Shown in pieces: positions 51,569-63,934 of a DNA stretch of 64,000 bases. The stretch is from Halomonas campaniensis (GTDB taxonomy: Bacteria > Pseudomonadota > Gammaproteobacteria > Pseudomonadales > Halomonadaceae): assembly GCF_002211105.1 (NCBI RefSeq), contig NZ_JPUA01000022.1:54827-118826 (forward strand), given 5' to 3'. The notes below the pieces were generated by a model. It searched no databases. It was not told where the DNA came from and was given only the letters and a program-made list of their open reading frames with translations. Position 1 is the first letter of the stretch. Each line of letters begins with the position of its first letter. A program made the translations under genes and the position numbers.

Positions 51569-52819
51569 TTATTGCCGATAAATCAGCTCGGGCGTTTGGC
51601 GGGGCGAAGGCGCCGCTGAACCACCCTGGCTCTGTAACTGCTTTGTTTGCAACTGCTTTGATTGGCGGGCATTGCGGGGAATCAGGGGGGCTTGCTCTGG
51701 CGCGCTTTGGGCGTTTTCTGCGATCAGGCTCTCTAGCAACCCATGCTGGGGAGAGTGCTGGCACACGGGGTCGGTGGCGTTCATATCGCCAGTTAACAAA
51801 TAAGCTTGGCAACGGCAGCCGCCATGGTCTTTATCGCGCTCGTCGCACTGCTGGCAGAGTGTTGGCATCCACTGGGTGCCGCGAAAACGGTTAAAGGCAT
51901 CGCTTTGGTACCAAATGTCCTGCAGCGACGTCTCTTTTACGTTGGGAAACGCCATCGGCAGTTCCCTGGCGCTATGGCAGGGCAACACGGCGCCATCCGG
52001 GGCAACGGTCATAAAAATGCTGCCCCAGCCGCCCATACATGCCTTAGGCGCTTGTTCAAAGTAGTCCGGCACCACAAATAACAACGACATATCGCGGCCC
52101 CTTGCCGCCAGGGTTTCCCGCCAGCGGTTGGTTTCCGCCTCGGCACGTACCAGCTGTTCCCGGGTAGGCATCAATGCTTGGCGGTTTAAAAACGCCCAGC
52201 CGTAATACTGGCAGTTGGCCAGCTCAACAGCATCTGCACCGAGTTCATCACAGAGAGCAATCAGTTCGCCAATTTGATCGATATTGTGCCGATGCAGCAC
52301 CACGTTCAATACCATGGGGTAGCCAGCGGCTTTGACGGCTTTTGCCATAGCCAGCTTGTTGGCGTGGGCCTTGGCAGAACCGGCCAGCACCTGGGCCAGT
52401 TCGGGGTCGGCAGCCTGCAGGCTAATCTGAATATGATCCAGGCCTGCTTCTGCCAGAGCGTCTACTCGCTGGGCAGTAAGGCCCACGCCGGAGGTTAGCA
52501 GGTTGGTATAAAAGCCCAGCGTGCGTGCTTCGCGTACCAGCGCTTCCAGATCCTGGCGGATCAGCGGCTCGCCGCCGGAAAAGCCCAACTGAGCCGCCCC
52601 CATGGCCCGCGCCTGGCGCAGCACGCTAAACCACGCTTCGCTATCCAGCTCGTTTTGGTAGCGGGTAAATGCCAGCGGGTTAGAGCAGTAGGCGCACTGC
52701 AGCGGGCAGCGGTAGGTGAGTTCTGCCAGCAGCCATAAAGGCGGTGAAGTGGATTCAGCGCTTGGCTTGAATGTGCTTTGATTAACCGTAGGGTCATTCA
52801 ACCTGTTTTTATCAGCCAC
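51569..52819 (-). CDS. pqqE: PqqE, radical SAM enzyme of PQQ synthesis
   Basis: A 416-residue radical SAM enzyme. The core motif is C38-x3-C42-x2-C45 ('[13 protein letters not shown]'), and auxiliary-cluster cysteines occur in 'PKACMGGWG', '[10 protein letters not shown]' and '[22 protein letters not shown]'. It joins Glu and Tyr of PqqA by a C-C bond, working with PqqD. The protein carries a C-terminal tail of about 50 residues rich in Gln/Ser/Pro beyond the usual end, which looks disordered. GTG 52819 is supported by AAGGAGG with a 6-base gap, which lies in the last pqqD codons; the genes overlap by 8 bp. Confidence 0.95.
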   Translation of the reverse strand: MADKNRLNDPTVNQSTFKPSAESTSPPLWLLAELTYRCPLQCAYCSNPLAFTRYQNELDSEAWFSVLRQARAMGAAQLGFSGGEPLIRQDLEALVREARTLGFYTNLLTSGVGLTAQRVDALAEAGLDHIQISLQAADPELAQVLAGSAKAHANKLAMAKAVKAAGYPMVLNVVLHRHNIDQIGELIALCDELGADAVELANCQYYGWAFLNRQALMPTREQLVRAEAETNRWRETLAARGRDMSLLFVVPDYFEQAPKACMGGWGSIFMTVAPDGAVLPCHSARELPMAFPNVKETSLQDIWYQSDAFNRFRGTQWMPTLCQQCDERDKDHGGCRCQAYLLTGDMNATDPVCQHSPQHGLLESLIAENAQSAPEQAPLIPRNARQSKQLQTKQLQSQGGSAAPSPRQTPELIYRQ

Positions 52820-53096
52820 AGTGAACCTCCTTCACGGCTAGCCAGCCGTTGGCGCGTGCTTCCTCGATAAACTGCACGACGTCGTCTGCTAAGGTCTCCG
52901 CGTCTGGGTAGCGCCGCTGTAGGGTGGCGATAATGTCGGCGACGGATTGGTGGCCATCGACCTGTTCAAGAATCGCTCCGGCAGTCGTGCTGAGCTTGAC
53001 CATACCTTCGGGGTAAAGAATGACGTGGCAGCCCTGAATGGCTTCCCACTGTAACCGCCAGCCGCGTCGCAGTTGGTAAATATCTTGCTGTGCCAT
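52812..53096 (-). CDS. pqqD: PqqD, PqqA-binding chaperone
   Basis: A 94-residue winged-helix RRE protein ('[35 protein letters not shown]' style text, then '[15 protein letters not shown]'). PqqD binds the PqqA peptide and presents it to PqqE. ATG 53096 is preferred over 53111; a GGGGGA run lies about 7 bases upstream. It overlaps pqqE by 8 bp, so the two are co-translated. Confidence 0.94.
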   Translation of the reverse strand: MAQQDIYQLRRGWRLQWEAIQGCHVILYPEGMVKLSTTAGAILEQVDGHQSVADIIATLQRRYPDAETLADDVVQFIEEARANGWLAVKEVHCG

Positions 53097-53128
53097 GTTG
53101 AATTCCCCCAACGCTCGTCAATCAAGGT

Positions 53129-53917
53129 CTAGTAAAGTGAGTGCTCAAGCCCACGGTGATACACCGCTTCACGGGTAACGGTATGGTAAGGCGGACGGCC
53201 TAACTGATAGGCCATGGTCATGGCATCCAGCATGCTCCACAGCACATCAAGCTTGAATTGCAGGATGTTCAGCGCACGTTGCTGCAGCGCCACCGTCGTG
53301 CACACGCTTATGGCGATTTCCAGGCCGTGCTCGACGTCTCGGCGGGCTTCGCTGAGGCGCTTGCGAAAGTAGCGATAGCCCTGCTCTTTAATCCACGGGT
53401 AGTGCTGGGGCCAGGTATCCAGGCGGTTTTGGTGGGCAAGCGGCGCAAACAGCTCGGTAAGCGATGAGATCGCCGCCTCCTGCCAGGGCGCTCGGGCGAC
53501 AAAGTGGCGGTAGGCATCGACTGCAAAGCGCACGCCGGGTAACACGCGCTCCTGGGAGAGCAGCGTATGGCGGTGTAAGCCCACTGCTTCACCGAGGGCC
53601 AGCCAGGCTTCAATCCCACCCTCATCGCCAGCGTGGCCGTCGTGGTCTAGCAGGCGCTGCACCCATCGCCTGCGGGTGGCTGTATCCGGGCAGTTGGCCA
53701 GAAGCGCGGCATCTTTTTGGGGAATCATTAGCTGGTAGTAAAAGCGGTTAGCCACCCAGCCCTGCAATTGTTCTTGGCTAAGTTCGCCGTTGGCCATCGC
53801 CTGCTGAAAAGGGTGGTTAAGGTGGTAGTACTGCCCTTTATTCATCAGCGCTTCACGGAACGCCTCCCGATTGAGCGGGATGTCAGAAGCACAGGGCGTT
53901 ATCGCTGTTAGCGCCAT
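53129..53917 (-). CDS. pqqC: PqqC, PQQ synthase
   Basis: A 262-residue all-helical oxidase that performs the final ring closure and eight-electron oxidation to PQQ. Signatures are '[33 protein letters not shown]' in the first half and '[36 protein letters not shown]' in the second, including active-site His, Arg and Tyr residues of this family. AGGAG with a 7-base gap supports ATG 53917 over a TTG at 53923. It lies 32 bp ahead of pqqD and 69 bp after pqqB. Confidence 0.95.
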   Translation of the reverse strand: MALTAITPCASDIPLNREAFREALMNKGQYYHLNHPFQQAMANGELSQEQLQGWVANRFYYQLMIPQKDAALLANCPDTATRRRWVQRLLDHDGHAGDEGGIEAWLALGEAVGLHRHTLLSQERVLPGVRFAVDAYRHFVARAPWQEAAISSLTELFAPLAHQNRLDTWPQHYPWIKEQGYRYFRKRLSEARRDVEHGLEIAISVCTTVALQQRALNILQFKLDVLWSMLDAMTMAYQLGRPPYHTVTREAVYHRGLEHSLY

Positions 53918-53985
53918 GGTCAATCTCCTAATCGTTATAGTGGCTAAACACCGGTTCTGGAAAACAAGAGCTATTGGCGACAGGG

Positions 53986-54909
53986 TTATAGCGTGAGCTG
54001 CATACCGTCGTAGGCTGTTTCGATGCCTGCGTCCTGAAGTGTTTTTGCCGCCTCGCTGGTGCGGTCTAAAATCGGGTTGGTGTTGTTGATATGAATTAAA
54101 ATGCGCCGCGTGCTGCTGGGTAGGTCGCTAAGTAGCTCACACATGCCGCCGTTGCCATTGAGCGCGAGGTGCCCCATCTGATGGCCTGTTGAGGTGCCAA
54201 CGCCTAGTGCCTGCATTTCGTCGTCTTCCCACAGGGTGCCGTCCACCATCACCACATCGGCGGCGTGTAAAAAGCGCATAGCCAGTGGCGTGGGGTTGCC
54301 AAGCCCAGGGGCGTAGCACAGCGACTTACCGCTGCGGCGGTCGACAATGTACAATCCTAAATTATCGCCACAGGAAGTAGCGCCGCGCCGTGGTGAGTAG
54401 GGCGGGGCATTGCTGTGTAGCGCAAAGGCGGTAAGCGCGATGTCCGGCAGGAAGGGAATCGAAAACTCGACAACATCCTGATGATCTTCCAATCCAACCG
54501 GCTGCCAGCACAGCCCGCCCCAGTACTCCAGCATCGGGAACAGTGGAAACCCAGTAGATAAATCGTTATGCACATTGGGAGTGCACCATACATCCAGCGG
54601 ACAGCCCTCTCTTAGGGAAAGTAGTCCGGTGACGTGGTCGATCTGGGCATCTACCAGCAGCACGCCTCGAATACCGCTGCCACGCAGTTCGTTAGGCCAT
54701 AATTCCGGGGTGGTGTTGAGCTGGGCGCGAATGTCAGGGGAGGCGTTACATAGCAACCACCGTTTGCCATCAACGCTTAACGCAATGGATGACTGAGTGC
54801 GCGGTTGATGGTCACTGCTGCCTTGGCGAGCGTGGAAGCAGTTCGGGCAGTTGCAATTCCACTGAGGAAAACCGCCCCCTGCGGCAGCCCCAAGAACTAT
54901 CACCTGCAT
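53986..54909 (-). CDS. pqqB: PqqB, PQQ biosynthesis hydroxylase
   Basis: A 307-residue metallo-beta-lactamase-fold protein. It starts with '[21 protein letters not shown]', contains '[16 protein letters not shown]' (metal ligands differing from the classical HxHxDH) and ends '[15 protein letters not shown]'. PqqB hydroxylates the Glu-Tyr-derived intermediate. GAGG with a 7-base gap supports ATG 54909; a longer frame to 54984 is not conserved. It lies 93 bp after pqqA. Confidence 0.95.
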   Translation of the reverse strand: MQVIVLGAAAGGGFPQWNCNCPNCFHARQGSSDHQPRTQSSIALSVDGKRWLLCNASPDIRAQLNTTPELWPNELRGSGIRGVLLVDAQIDHVTGLLSLREGCPLDVWCTPNVHNDLSTGFPLFPMLEYWGGLCWQPVGLEDHQDVVEFSIPFLPDIALTAFALHSNAPPYSPRRGATSCGDNLGLYIVDRRSGKSLCYAPGLGNPTPLAMRFLHAADVVMVDGTLWEDDEMQALGVGTSTGHQMGHLALNGNGGMCELLSDLPSSTRRILIHINNTNPILDRTSEAAKTLQDAGIETAYDGMQLTL

Positions 54910-55002
54910 AAGCTGGCCTCTTAAGTTGGTGCTGCGGTGAAAGCCCCTGCCTAGTATGAGCGGGTTGATATAGACAGGGGGCACGACTCAATGATGTAGA
55001 AG

Positions 55003-55074
55003 TTAGCGGGTAGAGATATAGAGCGTTACTTCAAAGCCAAGGCGTATATCTTGATAGGTCGGTTTCGTCCACAT
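55003..55074 (-). CDS. pqqA: PqqA, 23-residue PQQ precursor peptide
   Basis: A 23-codon frame that begins 'MWTKPTYQDIRLG' and includes the invariant E15-x3-Y19 in 'FEVTLY', the residues joined by PqqE. It is the substrate from which PQQ is cut, so it is probably produced in excess over pqqBCDE. AGGAG lies about 8 bases ahead of the ATG. It is easily missed because of its size. The spacing to pqqB (93 bp) could hold a partial stop that limits downstream expression, though no strong hairpin is visible. Confidence 0.96.
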   Translation of the reverse strand: MWTKPTYQDIRLGFEVTLYISTR

Positions 55075-55469
55075 AAGGAACTCTCCTGCGTTGTTAAGCA
55101 TATTGTCGTGAGCGGTATTGCAACTGTCGTTACAAGTGTTACTACCTATGTTGGTGTGGGTACCATTAGCGGTTAAGCGTTATTGCCATGCCCGCTTCTT
55201 CAGTAAAGCACTGGTAGAGCCAACTGCCTGTGGTACTTTGGAAGTAGTTTTCTCGCGCTTTTGGGTGGGGCTTGAAGCCTCAATCAGCCCATGTTGTAGT
55301 TAAACAACCCAGTTGAATCAAAGGTTGAATAGTATCTGGCAGCCGCCCCGTTAGATCCTAGACTGCTAACAGGCGTTATGACGAAGGTCGAAAATGGGCA
55401 GTGCCCAACCGCTATGTGGCGGCGCTGTAGGAAGGTAACAGCAGCAGAAAAAAACAAAGGAGAACGCGA
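55075..55469. other. divergent promoter region between pqqA and pntA
   Basis: A 395-bp gap without a supported gene. It must hold the pqqA promoter (minus) and the pntA promoter (plus). Small dyads are visible, such as TGGGCA-G-TGCCCA at 55395-55407, but nothing I would assign to a regulator. Confidence 0.5.
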
Positions 55470-57041
55470 GTGAAAATAGGTGCACCGAAAGAGAGTGCCC
55501 GGGGGGAAGCGCGTGTTGCGCTAACCCCCGAGAGCGCCAAGCAGATCCAGAAGCTGGGCCACGAGTGCTTGGTAGAGAGCGGCGCAGGCCTGGCGGCGGG
55601 CTTTAATGACGACACTTATCGTGAGGCGGGCGTTACCGTGGTGGAAGGAGCGGATGCGCTCTGGAACGACGCCGAGGTGGTCATTAAAGTCCGCGAGCCC
55701 TCTGATGCAGAAGCCGAGCGGCTGCGCAAAGGCCAAACCCTGATTGCCTTCTTCTGGCCAGCGCAAAACGAAGCGCTGCTGGAGAAGTGTAAGGCCCAGG
55801 GCGCCACCGTGATTGCCATGGATATGGTGCCGCGTATCTCGCGTGCTCAGAAGATGGACGCACTCTCCTCCATGGCCAATATCGCCGGTTACCGGGCGGT
55901 GATTGAAGCGGGCAACAATTTTGGCCGCTTCTTTACTGGCCAGGTTACCGCTGCGGGTAAAGTACCGCCTGCCAAGGTGCTGGTGATCGGTGCAGGCGTG
56001 GCGGGCTTAGCGGCGATCGGCACCGCCACCAGCCTGGGCGCCGTGGTGCGCGCCTTTGACGTACGCCCCGAGGTTTCTGAGCAGATTGAATCCATGGGCG
56101 CGGAATTCCTGTTCCTCGATTTTGACGAGAGCCAGGATGGTTCTGAAAGCGGTGGCTACGCCTCGCCCTCAAGCCCGGAGTTTCGCGAAAAGCAGCTTGA
56201 GTGCTTCCGCGAGCAGGCGCCGGATGTGGATATCGTGATTACCACCGCGCTAATTCCTGGTCGTCCCGCGCCCAAGCTGTGGCTGGAAGACATGGTTGCG
56301 GCCATGAAGCCCGGCTCGGTGGTTATCGATTTGGCGGCTGAGAAGGGCGGCAACTGCGACCTGACCAAGCCCGATGAGCGCGTGGTATCGGATAACGGCG
56401 TTGTGGTGGTCGGCTATACCGACTTCCCTTCGCGCATGGCCACCCAAGCATCGCTGCTTTATGCCACCAATATCCGCCATATGCTGACCGATCTAACCCC
56501 CGAGAAAGACGGGGTGATCAATCACAATATGGAAGACGATGTGATCCGTGGCGCCACGGTGACTCACGAGGGTGAAATAACCTTCCCGCCACCGCCGCCC
56601 AAAGTCAAAGCGATTGCGGCCGCTAAGCCGAAGAAGAAAGAGAAAGAGCCCACGGCGGAGGAGAAAAAAGCCGCCGAGCTTGCTACCTTCAAAGCACAAA
56701 CCAAGCGCCAGGTGGGCCTGTTGGCCGTCGGTGGTGCGCTGATGCTGCTGTTGGGGCAAGTGGCTCCGGTGTCGTTTATGCAGCACTTTATTGTCTTTGT
56801 GCTGGCCTGCTTTATCGGCTTCCAGGTGATCTGGAACGTCAGTCACTCGCTGCATACACCGCTGATGGCGGTGACTAACGCGATTTCGGGCATCATTATT
56901 TTGGGGGCGATTCTGCAGATTGGCTCCGGCAGCGCCATTGTGGGCGTGCTGGCATCAATCTCGGTGCTTATCGCGTCAATCAATATCGTGGGTGGCTTCC
57001 TGGTGACACGCCGGATGCTGGCCATGTTCCAAAAATCCTAA
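55470..57041 (+). CDS. pntA: NAD(P) transhydrogenase alpha subunit PntA
   Basis: A 523-residue PntA of the long (enterobacterial) type. The NAD(H)-binding dI domain (residues 1-380) includes '[21 protein letters not shown]', '[32 protein letters not shown]' and '[17 protein letters not shown]'. A Lys/Ala/Glu linker follows near residues 385-410. The C-terminal part carries four membrane helices. With PntB it uses the proton gradient to move hydride from NADH to NADP+. The start is GTG 55470 with AAAGGAG 7 bases upstream. pntB follows 16 bp later. Confidence 0.96.
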   Translation: MKIGAPKESARGEARVALTPESAKQIQKLGHECLVESGAGLAAGFNDDTYREAGVTVVEGADALWNDAEVVIKVREPSDAEAERLRKGQTLIAFFWPAQNEALLEKCKAQGATVIAMDMVPRISRAQKMDALSSMANIAGYRAVIEAGNNFGRFFTGQVTAAGKVPPAKVLVIGAGVAGLAAIGTATSLGAVVRAFDVRPEVSEQIESMGAEFLFLDFDESQDGSESGGYASPSSPEFREKQLECFREQAPDVDIVITTALIPGRPAPKLWLEDMVAAMKPGSVVIDLAAEKGGNCDLTKPDERVVSDNGVVVVGYTDFPSRMATQASLLYATNIRHMLTDLTPEKDGVINHNMEDDVIRGATVTHEGEITFPPPPPKVKAIAAAKPKKKEKEPTAEEKKAAELATFKAQTKRQVGLLAVGGALMLLLGQVAPVSFMQHFIVFVLACFIGFQVIWNVSHSLHTPLMAVTNAISGIIILGAILQIGSGSAIVGVLASISVLIASINIVGGFLVTRRMLAMFQKS

Positions 57042-57057
57042 GCGGCGGAGAGACGAT

Positions 57058-58500
57058 ATGTTAGGTCAAGGATTCGTATCTGCCGCGGCGATCGCGGCAA
57101 GCGTACTGTTTATTCTGTCGCTGGGCGGCTTGAGTAACCAGGAGAAAGCCAAGCGGGCCGTGTGGTACGGCATTGTGGGCATGGCGCTGGCGGTGTTCTT
57201 CACCTCCTTAGGGCCGGGTATCGGTGGCTACTGGTGGCTGATCCCGATGATGGTCATTGGTGCCGGTATCGGCGTCTACGTGGCGGGCAAGGTCGAGATG
57301 ACCGAAATGCCGCAACTCGTGGCAGCGCTGCACAGCTTTGTTGGCTTGGCCGCGGTGTTTGTGGCCTGGAGCGCGGATTTAGAGCGCCGCCGGGTACTGG
57401 CGGCACAAGCAGCCGATGGCGTTATGCAGGAATTTTCTGCGTTTGCCGCGCTGGTCGCCACCAAGGCGCCTGACGAGCTTACTTTTCTACAGATTGAAGT
57501 CGTGTTCGCTATCTTTATCGGTGCAGTGACCTTCACTGGTTCGGTGGTGGCGTTCGGTAAGCTGGCCGGTAAAGTGGATGGTAAACCGCGCCAACTGCCC
57601 GGTGGGCATCTGCTTAACGCCGGAGCGGCGGTGCTGTCACTGCTGTTAGCCATTTTGTACCTCAACGGTGCGGGCTTCTGGACGTTGATTGTGCTCGCAG
57701 CGCTGTCGTTCTTTATCGGTTACCACCTGATTATGGGCATTGGTGGCGCCGATATGCCGGTGGTGGTTTCAATGCTCAACAGCTACTCCGGCTGGGCGGC
57801 TGCCGCTGTCGGCTTCACGCTTTCCAACGATCTGCTGATTGTGACCGGTGCGCTGGTAGGCTCATCCGGTGCGATTCTCTCTTACATCATGTGTAAGGCG
57901 ATGAACCGTAACTTCGTTAACGTGATTTTAGGTGGCTTTGGCGGTAGCCAAGGGCCCGCGGCGGAGATCGAAGGCGAGCAGGTGGCCATTGATGCCGGCG
58001 GCGTGGCAAGTGCGCTGAACGATGCCGATAGCGTGATCATCGTGCCGGGTTACGGTATGGCGGTGGCCCAGGCGCAAACCGCGGTGAGTGATCTGGTGCG
58101 CAAACTGCGTGCTTCGGGCAAGACCGTGCGCTTTGGTATTCACCCGGTCGCGGGGCGCTTGCCAGGGCATATGAACGTGCTGCTGGCGGAGGCCAAGGTG
58201 CCTTACGATATCGTGCTGGAGATGGATGAGATCAATGATGATTTCGCCACCACCGACGTGGTGATCGTGATTGGCTCCAACGATATCGTGAACCCTGCGG
58301 CCGAAGAAGACCCCAACAGCCCTATCGCCGGTATGCCGGTGTTGAAGGTATGGGAAGCCAAGCAGGTGTTTGTCAGCAAACGCGGCCAGGGAACTGGCTA
58401 CTCCGGTATCGAGAACCCGCTGTTCTTCAAGGACAACACGCGCATGTTCTACGGCGATGCCCGGGATAGCTTAAATGCGCTGCTGCCGCTGATTGATTAG
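57058..58500 (+). CDS. pntB: NAD(P) transhydrogenase beta subunit PntB
   Basis: A 480-residue PntB with about eight to nine membrane helices in the first 270 residues and a soluble NADP(H)-binding dIII domain in the rest ('[28 protein letters not shown]', '[25 protein letters not shown]', '[14 protein letters not shown]'). It completes the proton-translocating transhydrogenase with PntA. GGCGGAGAG precedes the ATG. A strong terminator follows. Confidence 0.96.
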   Translation: MLGQGFVSAAAIAASVLFILSLGGLSNQEKAKRAVWYGIVGMALAVFFTSLGPGIGGYWWLIPMMVIGAGIGVYVAGKVEMTEMPQLVAALHSFVGLAAVFVAWSADLERRRVLAAQAADGVMQEFSAFAALVATKAPDELTFLQIEVVFAIFIGAVTFTGSVVAFGKLAGKVDGKPRQLPGGHLLNAGAAVLSLLLAILYLNGAGFWTLIVLAALSFFIGYHLIMGIGGADMPVVVSMLNSYSGWAAAAVGFTLSNDLLIVTGALVGSSGAILSYIMCKAMNRNFVNVILGGFGGSQGPAAEIEGEQVAIDAGGVASALNDADSVIIVPGYGMAVAQAQTAVSDLVRKLRASGKTVRFGIHPVAGRLPGHMNVLLAEAKVPYDIVLEMDEINDDFATTDVVIVIGSNDIVNPAAEEDPNSPIAGMPVLKVWEAKQVFVSKRGQGTGYSGIENPLFFKDNTRMFYGDARDSLNALLPLID

Positions 58501-58549
58501 GTGAGGGCAAGCTAACTAGAAACGAATGATTAAGAGAGATTGAGCACTG

Positions 58550-58577
58550 AGCCCGCGATTATTCGCGGGCTTTTTTT
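58550..58577 (+). terminator. terminator after pntB
   Basis: Stem GCCCGCGA / TCGCGGGC with a TTAT loop followed by seven T. A strong rho-independent terminator. Confidence 0.95.
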
Positions 58578-58662
58578 GTCCGGCGCTATATATCCCTAGC
58601 TGCATGCTTTCGACACTCCTGCTATGGTCGGATAACGCCTTCACTGTTGAGCAATTGCTACC

Positions 58663-60426
58663 ATGAATCAACGCCCTAACCCCCGGGTACTGCTGCGCCT
58701 GTTGGGACTACTTCGCCCTTACAAAACTCGCTTAGCGTTAGCGGGGTTAGCGTTGCTGATGGCCTCGGGTAGCGTACTGCTGCTGGGTAATGGGCTGCGG
58801 TTGGTGATTGATCAGGGCTTTTTGGCCTCGGATGAGCAGGCACTGGCCCAATCGCTAGGTTTAATGCTGGCCGTGGTTACGGTGCTGGCGCTGGCCTCTG
58901 CACTGCGCTACTACCAAGTTACCTGGATTGGCGAACGCTTGGCCGCCGACCTGCGCCAGCGGGTGTTTGATCATTTACTCACCTTGGAGCCAAGCTTTTT
59001 CGAGAGCGCAAGCGCCGGCCGCGCCGCCGGGGAGATCGCCTCACGCCTGACGGCGGACACCAGCGTACTGCAGAGCCTGTTTGGCTCCTCGGTATCGCTG
59101 GCGCTGCGTAATCTGGTCATGCTGGTGGGGGCCGTGGTGCTCATGCTGGTCACCCAACCGTGGCTCTCGGCGATGGTATTGATAGGTATCCCCGCCACGC
59201 TGCTACCTATCGTGTGGTACGGCCGCCGGGTGCGGCGGCTTTCCCGCACCAGTCAGGATCGCGTGGCCGAATTAGGTCGCTATGCTGAGAAGGCGCTGAG
59301 CGGGATTAAAACGCTTCAGGCATTTACCCACGAGGCGGTGGATAAAACCCACTATGGCCAGCGGGTAGAACAGGCCTTTGGCAGCGCCGTAGAGCGCACC
59401 CAGCAGCGCGCTTGGTTAACCGGTGTTGCCATGCTAGTGGTGTTTACGGCGGTTGGCTTAATGCTCTGGCAGGGCGGTCAGGCGGTGCTAGACGGCACCA
59501 TGAGTGCGGGCGAGCTATCGGCGTTTATCTTTTACGCCGTGCTGGCAGCAGGGGCTATTGCCACCCTGGCCGAGGTAGCCGGGGATGTGCAGCGCGCGGC
59601 AGGAGCTGCCGAGCGCTTATTGGAGCTGCTCGATACGCAGCCCGCTATCCAGTCGCCGGTAAATCCGCAGAGCTTGCCAAGCCCTTCACGTGGTGAGATT
59701 ACCCTGGAGAACGTCACGTTTATCTACCCGGGTCGGGAAACCCCAGCGCTGAACGGGTTTGACCTGCATATCAAGCCGGGAGAACGAGTAGCGGTGGTGG
59801 GGCCTTCCGGGGCAGGTAAAAGCACGCTGCTGGCGCTGCTGCTACGCTTTTATGACCCCAGCCAGGGGCGCATTACCTTGGATGATAGGGATGTCCGTAC
59901 GCTAGATCTTGCCGCCTTACGCAATGCTATGGGGTTGGTAGCCCAGGAGCCAGTGCTGTTTAGCGGCTCGGTGGCCGAGAATCTGCGTTACGGAGACGCT
60001 GAAGCGGATATCGAGAGATTGCGCACTGCCGCTCAGGACGCCAGTGCCCTCGACTTTATCGACGCGCTGCCCCAAGGTTTTGACACGCCCCTGGGCCCCG
60101 GTGGGGTGCAGCTCTCCGGTGGCCAGCGTCAACGGCTCGCCATCGCCCGGGCACTGCTTAAAGATCCCGCCGTGCTGCTGTTGGATGAAGCCACCAGCGC
60201 CTTGGATGCGGAGAGCGAGCGGCTGGTACAGCAGGCGCTGGATCGGTTAATGGTCGGGCGCACCAGTATCGTGATCGCCCACCGGCTGGCGACGGTTATT
60301 GCTGCTGACCGCTTACTGGTGCTTGATGGCGGCAAGCTAGTCGCGGCGGGCACCCACGCGGAATTGATCACCACCAGCGCGCTCTATCGTCATTTAGCCG
60401 CGTTGCAGTTTGGCGGTGAAACGTAA
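58663..60426 (+). CDS. MsbA-like ABC exporter (fused membrane and ATPase domains)
   Basis: A 587-residue half-size ABC exporter: six membrane helices in residues 15-305, then an ATPase with Walker A 'GPSGAGKST' (near residue 385), signature 'LSGGQRQRLAIARALL' and Walker B 'VLLLDEATSALD'. Exporters of this class flip lipids or drugs; the substrate cannot be read. The ribosome site is weak. The next gene (aldo/keto reductase) starts 32 bp after the stop, so the two may be co-transcribed. Confidence 0.9.
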   Translation: MNQRPNPRVLLRLLGLLRPYKTRLALAGLALLMASGSVLLLGNGLRLVIDQGFLASDEQALAQSLGLMLAVVTVLALASALRYYQVTWIGERLAADLRQRVFDHLLTLEPSFFESASAGRAAGEIASRLTADTSVLQSLFGSSVSLALRNLVMLVGAVVLMLVTQPWLSAMVLIGIPATLLPIVWYGRRVRRLSRTSQDRVAELGRYAEKALSGIKTLQAFTHEAVDKTHYGQRVEQAFGSAVERTQQRAWLTGVAMLVVFTAVGLMLWQGGQAVLDGTMSAGELSAFIFYAVLAAGAIATLAEVAGDVQRAAGAAERLLELLDTQPAIQSPVNPQSLPSPSRGEITLENVTFIYPGRETPALNGFDLHIKPGERVAVVGPSGAGKSTLLALLLRFYDPSQGRITLDDRDVRTLDLAALRNAMGLVAQEPVLFSGSVAENLRYGDAEADIERLRTAAQDASALDFIDALPQGFDTPLGPGGVQLSGGQRQRLAIARALLKDPAVLLLDEATSALDAESERLVQQALDRLMVGRTSIVIAHRLATVIAADRLLVLDGGKLVAAGTHAELITTSALYRHLAALQFGGET

Positions 60427-60457
60427 TAAAACGGTTCTTTTTACGATGGGAAACCTT

Positions 60458-61465
60458 ATGTCGAGCTTCTTTCAGCGCCTTAATGCCGTAAACGCCCCTT
60501 CGATTGGTCTGGGCTGTATGAACCTCTCCCACGGTTACGGCAGTATCGTGCCGGAAAGCGCAGCCCTACGGGCGCTGGATGAGGCCTTCGATATGGGCTA
60601 TCGCCACTTCGATACCGCCACCCTGTATGGCGCCACGGCCAATGAGAAGGTGGTCGGGCGCGCCCTGGAGGGCAAGCGGCACCAGCTCTTTCTGGCCAGT
60701 AAATGTGGCATGGCGATGGACCCTGAGTCGGGCAAACGGGTGATTGATGGCCGCCCGGAAACCCTGCGCAAGCAGTGCGAAGCAAGCCTTGCGCGCCTGC
60801 GCACCGACCATTTGGATCTCTACTACCTGCACCGCTTGGATCGCCGAATCCCCATCGAAGAGAGCGTGGGGGCGCTGGGGCGCCTTGTCGAAGAGGGCAA
60901 GATAGGTGGTGTGGGGCTATCCGAAATATCAGCGATCACGCTGCGTCGTGCGGTGGCTGAGTACCCTATTGCTGCCGTGCAGTCAGAATACTCGCTGTGG
61001 ACGCGCAATCCTGAAATTGCGTTGATTCAGGCGTGTCGAGAATTGGATGTTGCTCTGGTAGCGTTTAGCCCGCTGGGGCGTGGTTTCTTAACTGGCGCTA
61101 TCAAAGACCCGGCGCGCCTAGAAGAGGGCGATATGCGCCGACATATGCCGCGCTTTAGTGCCGACAACTACCCGCAAAATTTAAAACTATTTGAACGCCT
61201 GGCGGTGCTGGCGCAGGCCTTGAACGTTACGTCAGGGCAACTGGCGTTGGCGTGGCTGAAGGCTCAGGGGCAGGACATTATCCCCATTCCTGGTACTCGC
61301 TCGGCTGATCATATGCGTGAAAACTTAGCGGCAGAGACACTGCACCTTGATGTCACTACCTTGTCTCAGTTGAGTGCCATGATGACTCCAGGCCAAGTGG
61401 CAGGTGCGCGCTACAGTGAGGCGCAGCAAGCGGACATCGATACGGAAGAGTTTGAGTCACGGTAG
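60458..61465 (+). CDS. aldo/keto reductase
   Basis: A 335-residue AKR of the YakC/AKR13-like type. The catalytic tetrad is seen as Asp in 'FDTATLYGATANEK' (D and Tyr), Lys in 'ASKCGMA' and His in 'LYYLHRLD'. NADPH-binding text is 'PIPGTRSADHMRENL'. GGGA with a 6-7 base gap favours ATG 60458 over 60446 or 60410; the latter would overlap the ABC gene. The substrate is likely an aldehyde or ketone, not assignable. Confidence 0.9.
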   Translation: MSSFFQRLNAVNAPSIGLGCMNLSHGYGSIVPESAALRALDEAFDMGYRHFDTATLYGATANEKVVGRALEGKRHQLFLASKCGMAMDPESGKRVIDGRPETLRKQCEASLARLRTDHLDLYYLHRLDRRIPIEESVGALGRLVEEGKIGGVGLSEISAITLRRAVAEYPIAAVQSEYSLWTRNPEIALIQACRELDVALVAFSPLGRGFLTGAIKDPARLEEGDMRRHMPRFSADNYPQNLKLFERLAVLAQALNVTSGQLALAWLKAQGQDIIPIPGTRSADHMRENLAAETLHLDVTTLSQLSAMMTPGQVAGARYSEAQQADIDTEEFESR

Positions 61466-61678
61466 TGCACGCAAAGTAGCGATGTATAAAAGCTATTAGA
61501 TCGGTCGCTAAAAGTAAATTGTGCCTATGAAGGTTGTGGGCTAAAAATGTACCAAGTGAGTGAAGCGTTCTGTGATCACACGTTGCTGTTTGAGCACGCA
61601 GATAAGGACGCTCACCGTCAGTTGACTTGGTAGCTCAAGATGAATGCAACCAAGACAAAAGCAGCTAGCACAAAATGA

Positions 61679-63850
<2,172 letters not shown>

Positions 63851-63877
63851 CTACCTCGCGCGATAGTGCTAGCAAGT

Positions 63878-63906
63878 AAACCCGCATCAATGATGCGGGT
63901 TTTTTA
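63878..63906 (+). terminator. terminator after katG
   Basis: Stem AAACCCGCAT / ATGCGGGTTT with a CAATG loop, ending in a T-run (TTTTTTATT). A strong rho-independent terminator. Confidence 0.93.
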
Positions 63907-63934
63907 TTAGGCGCTCACTAAAAGGCACCCAAGC

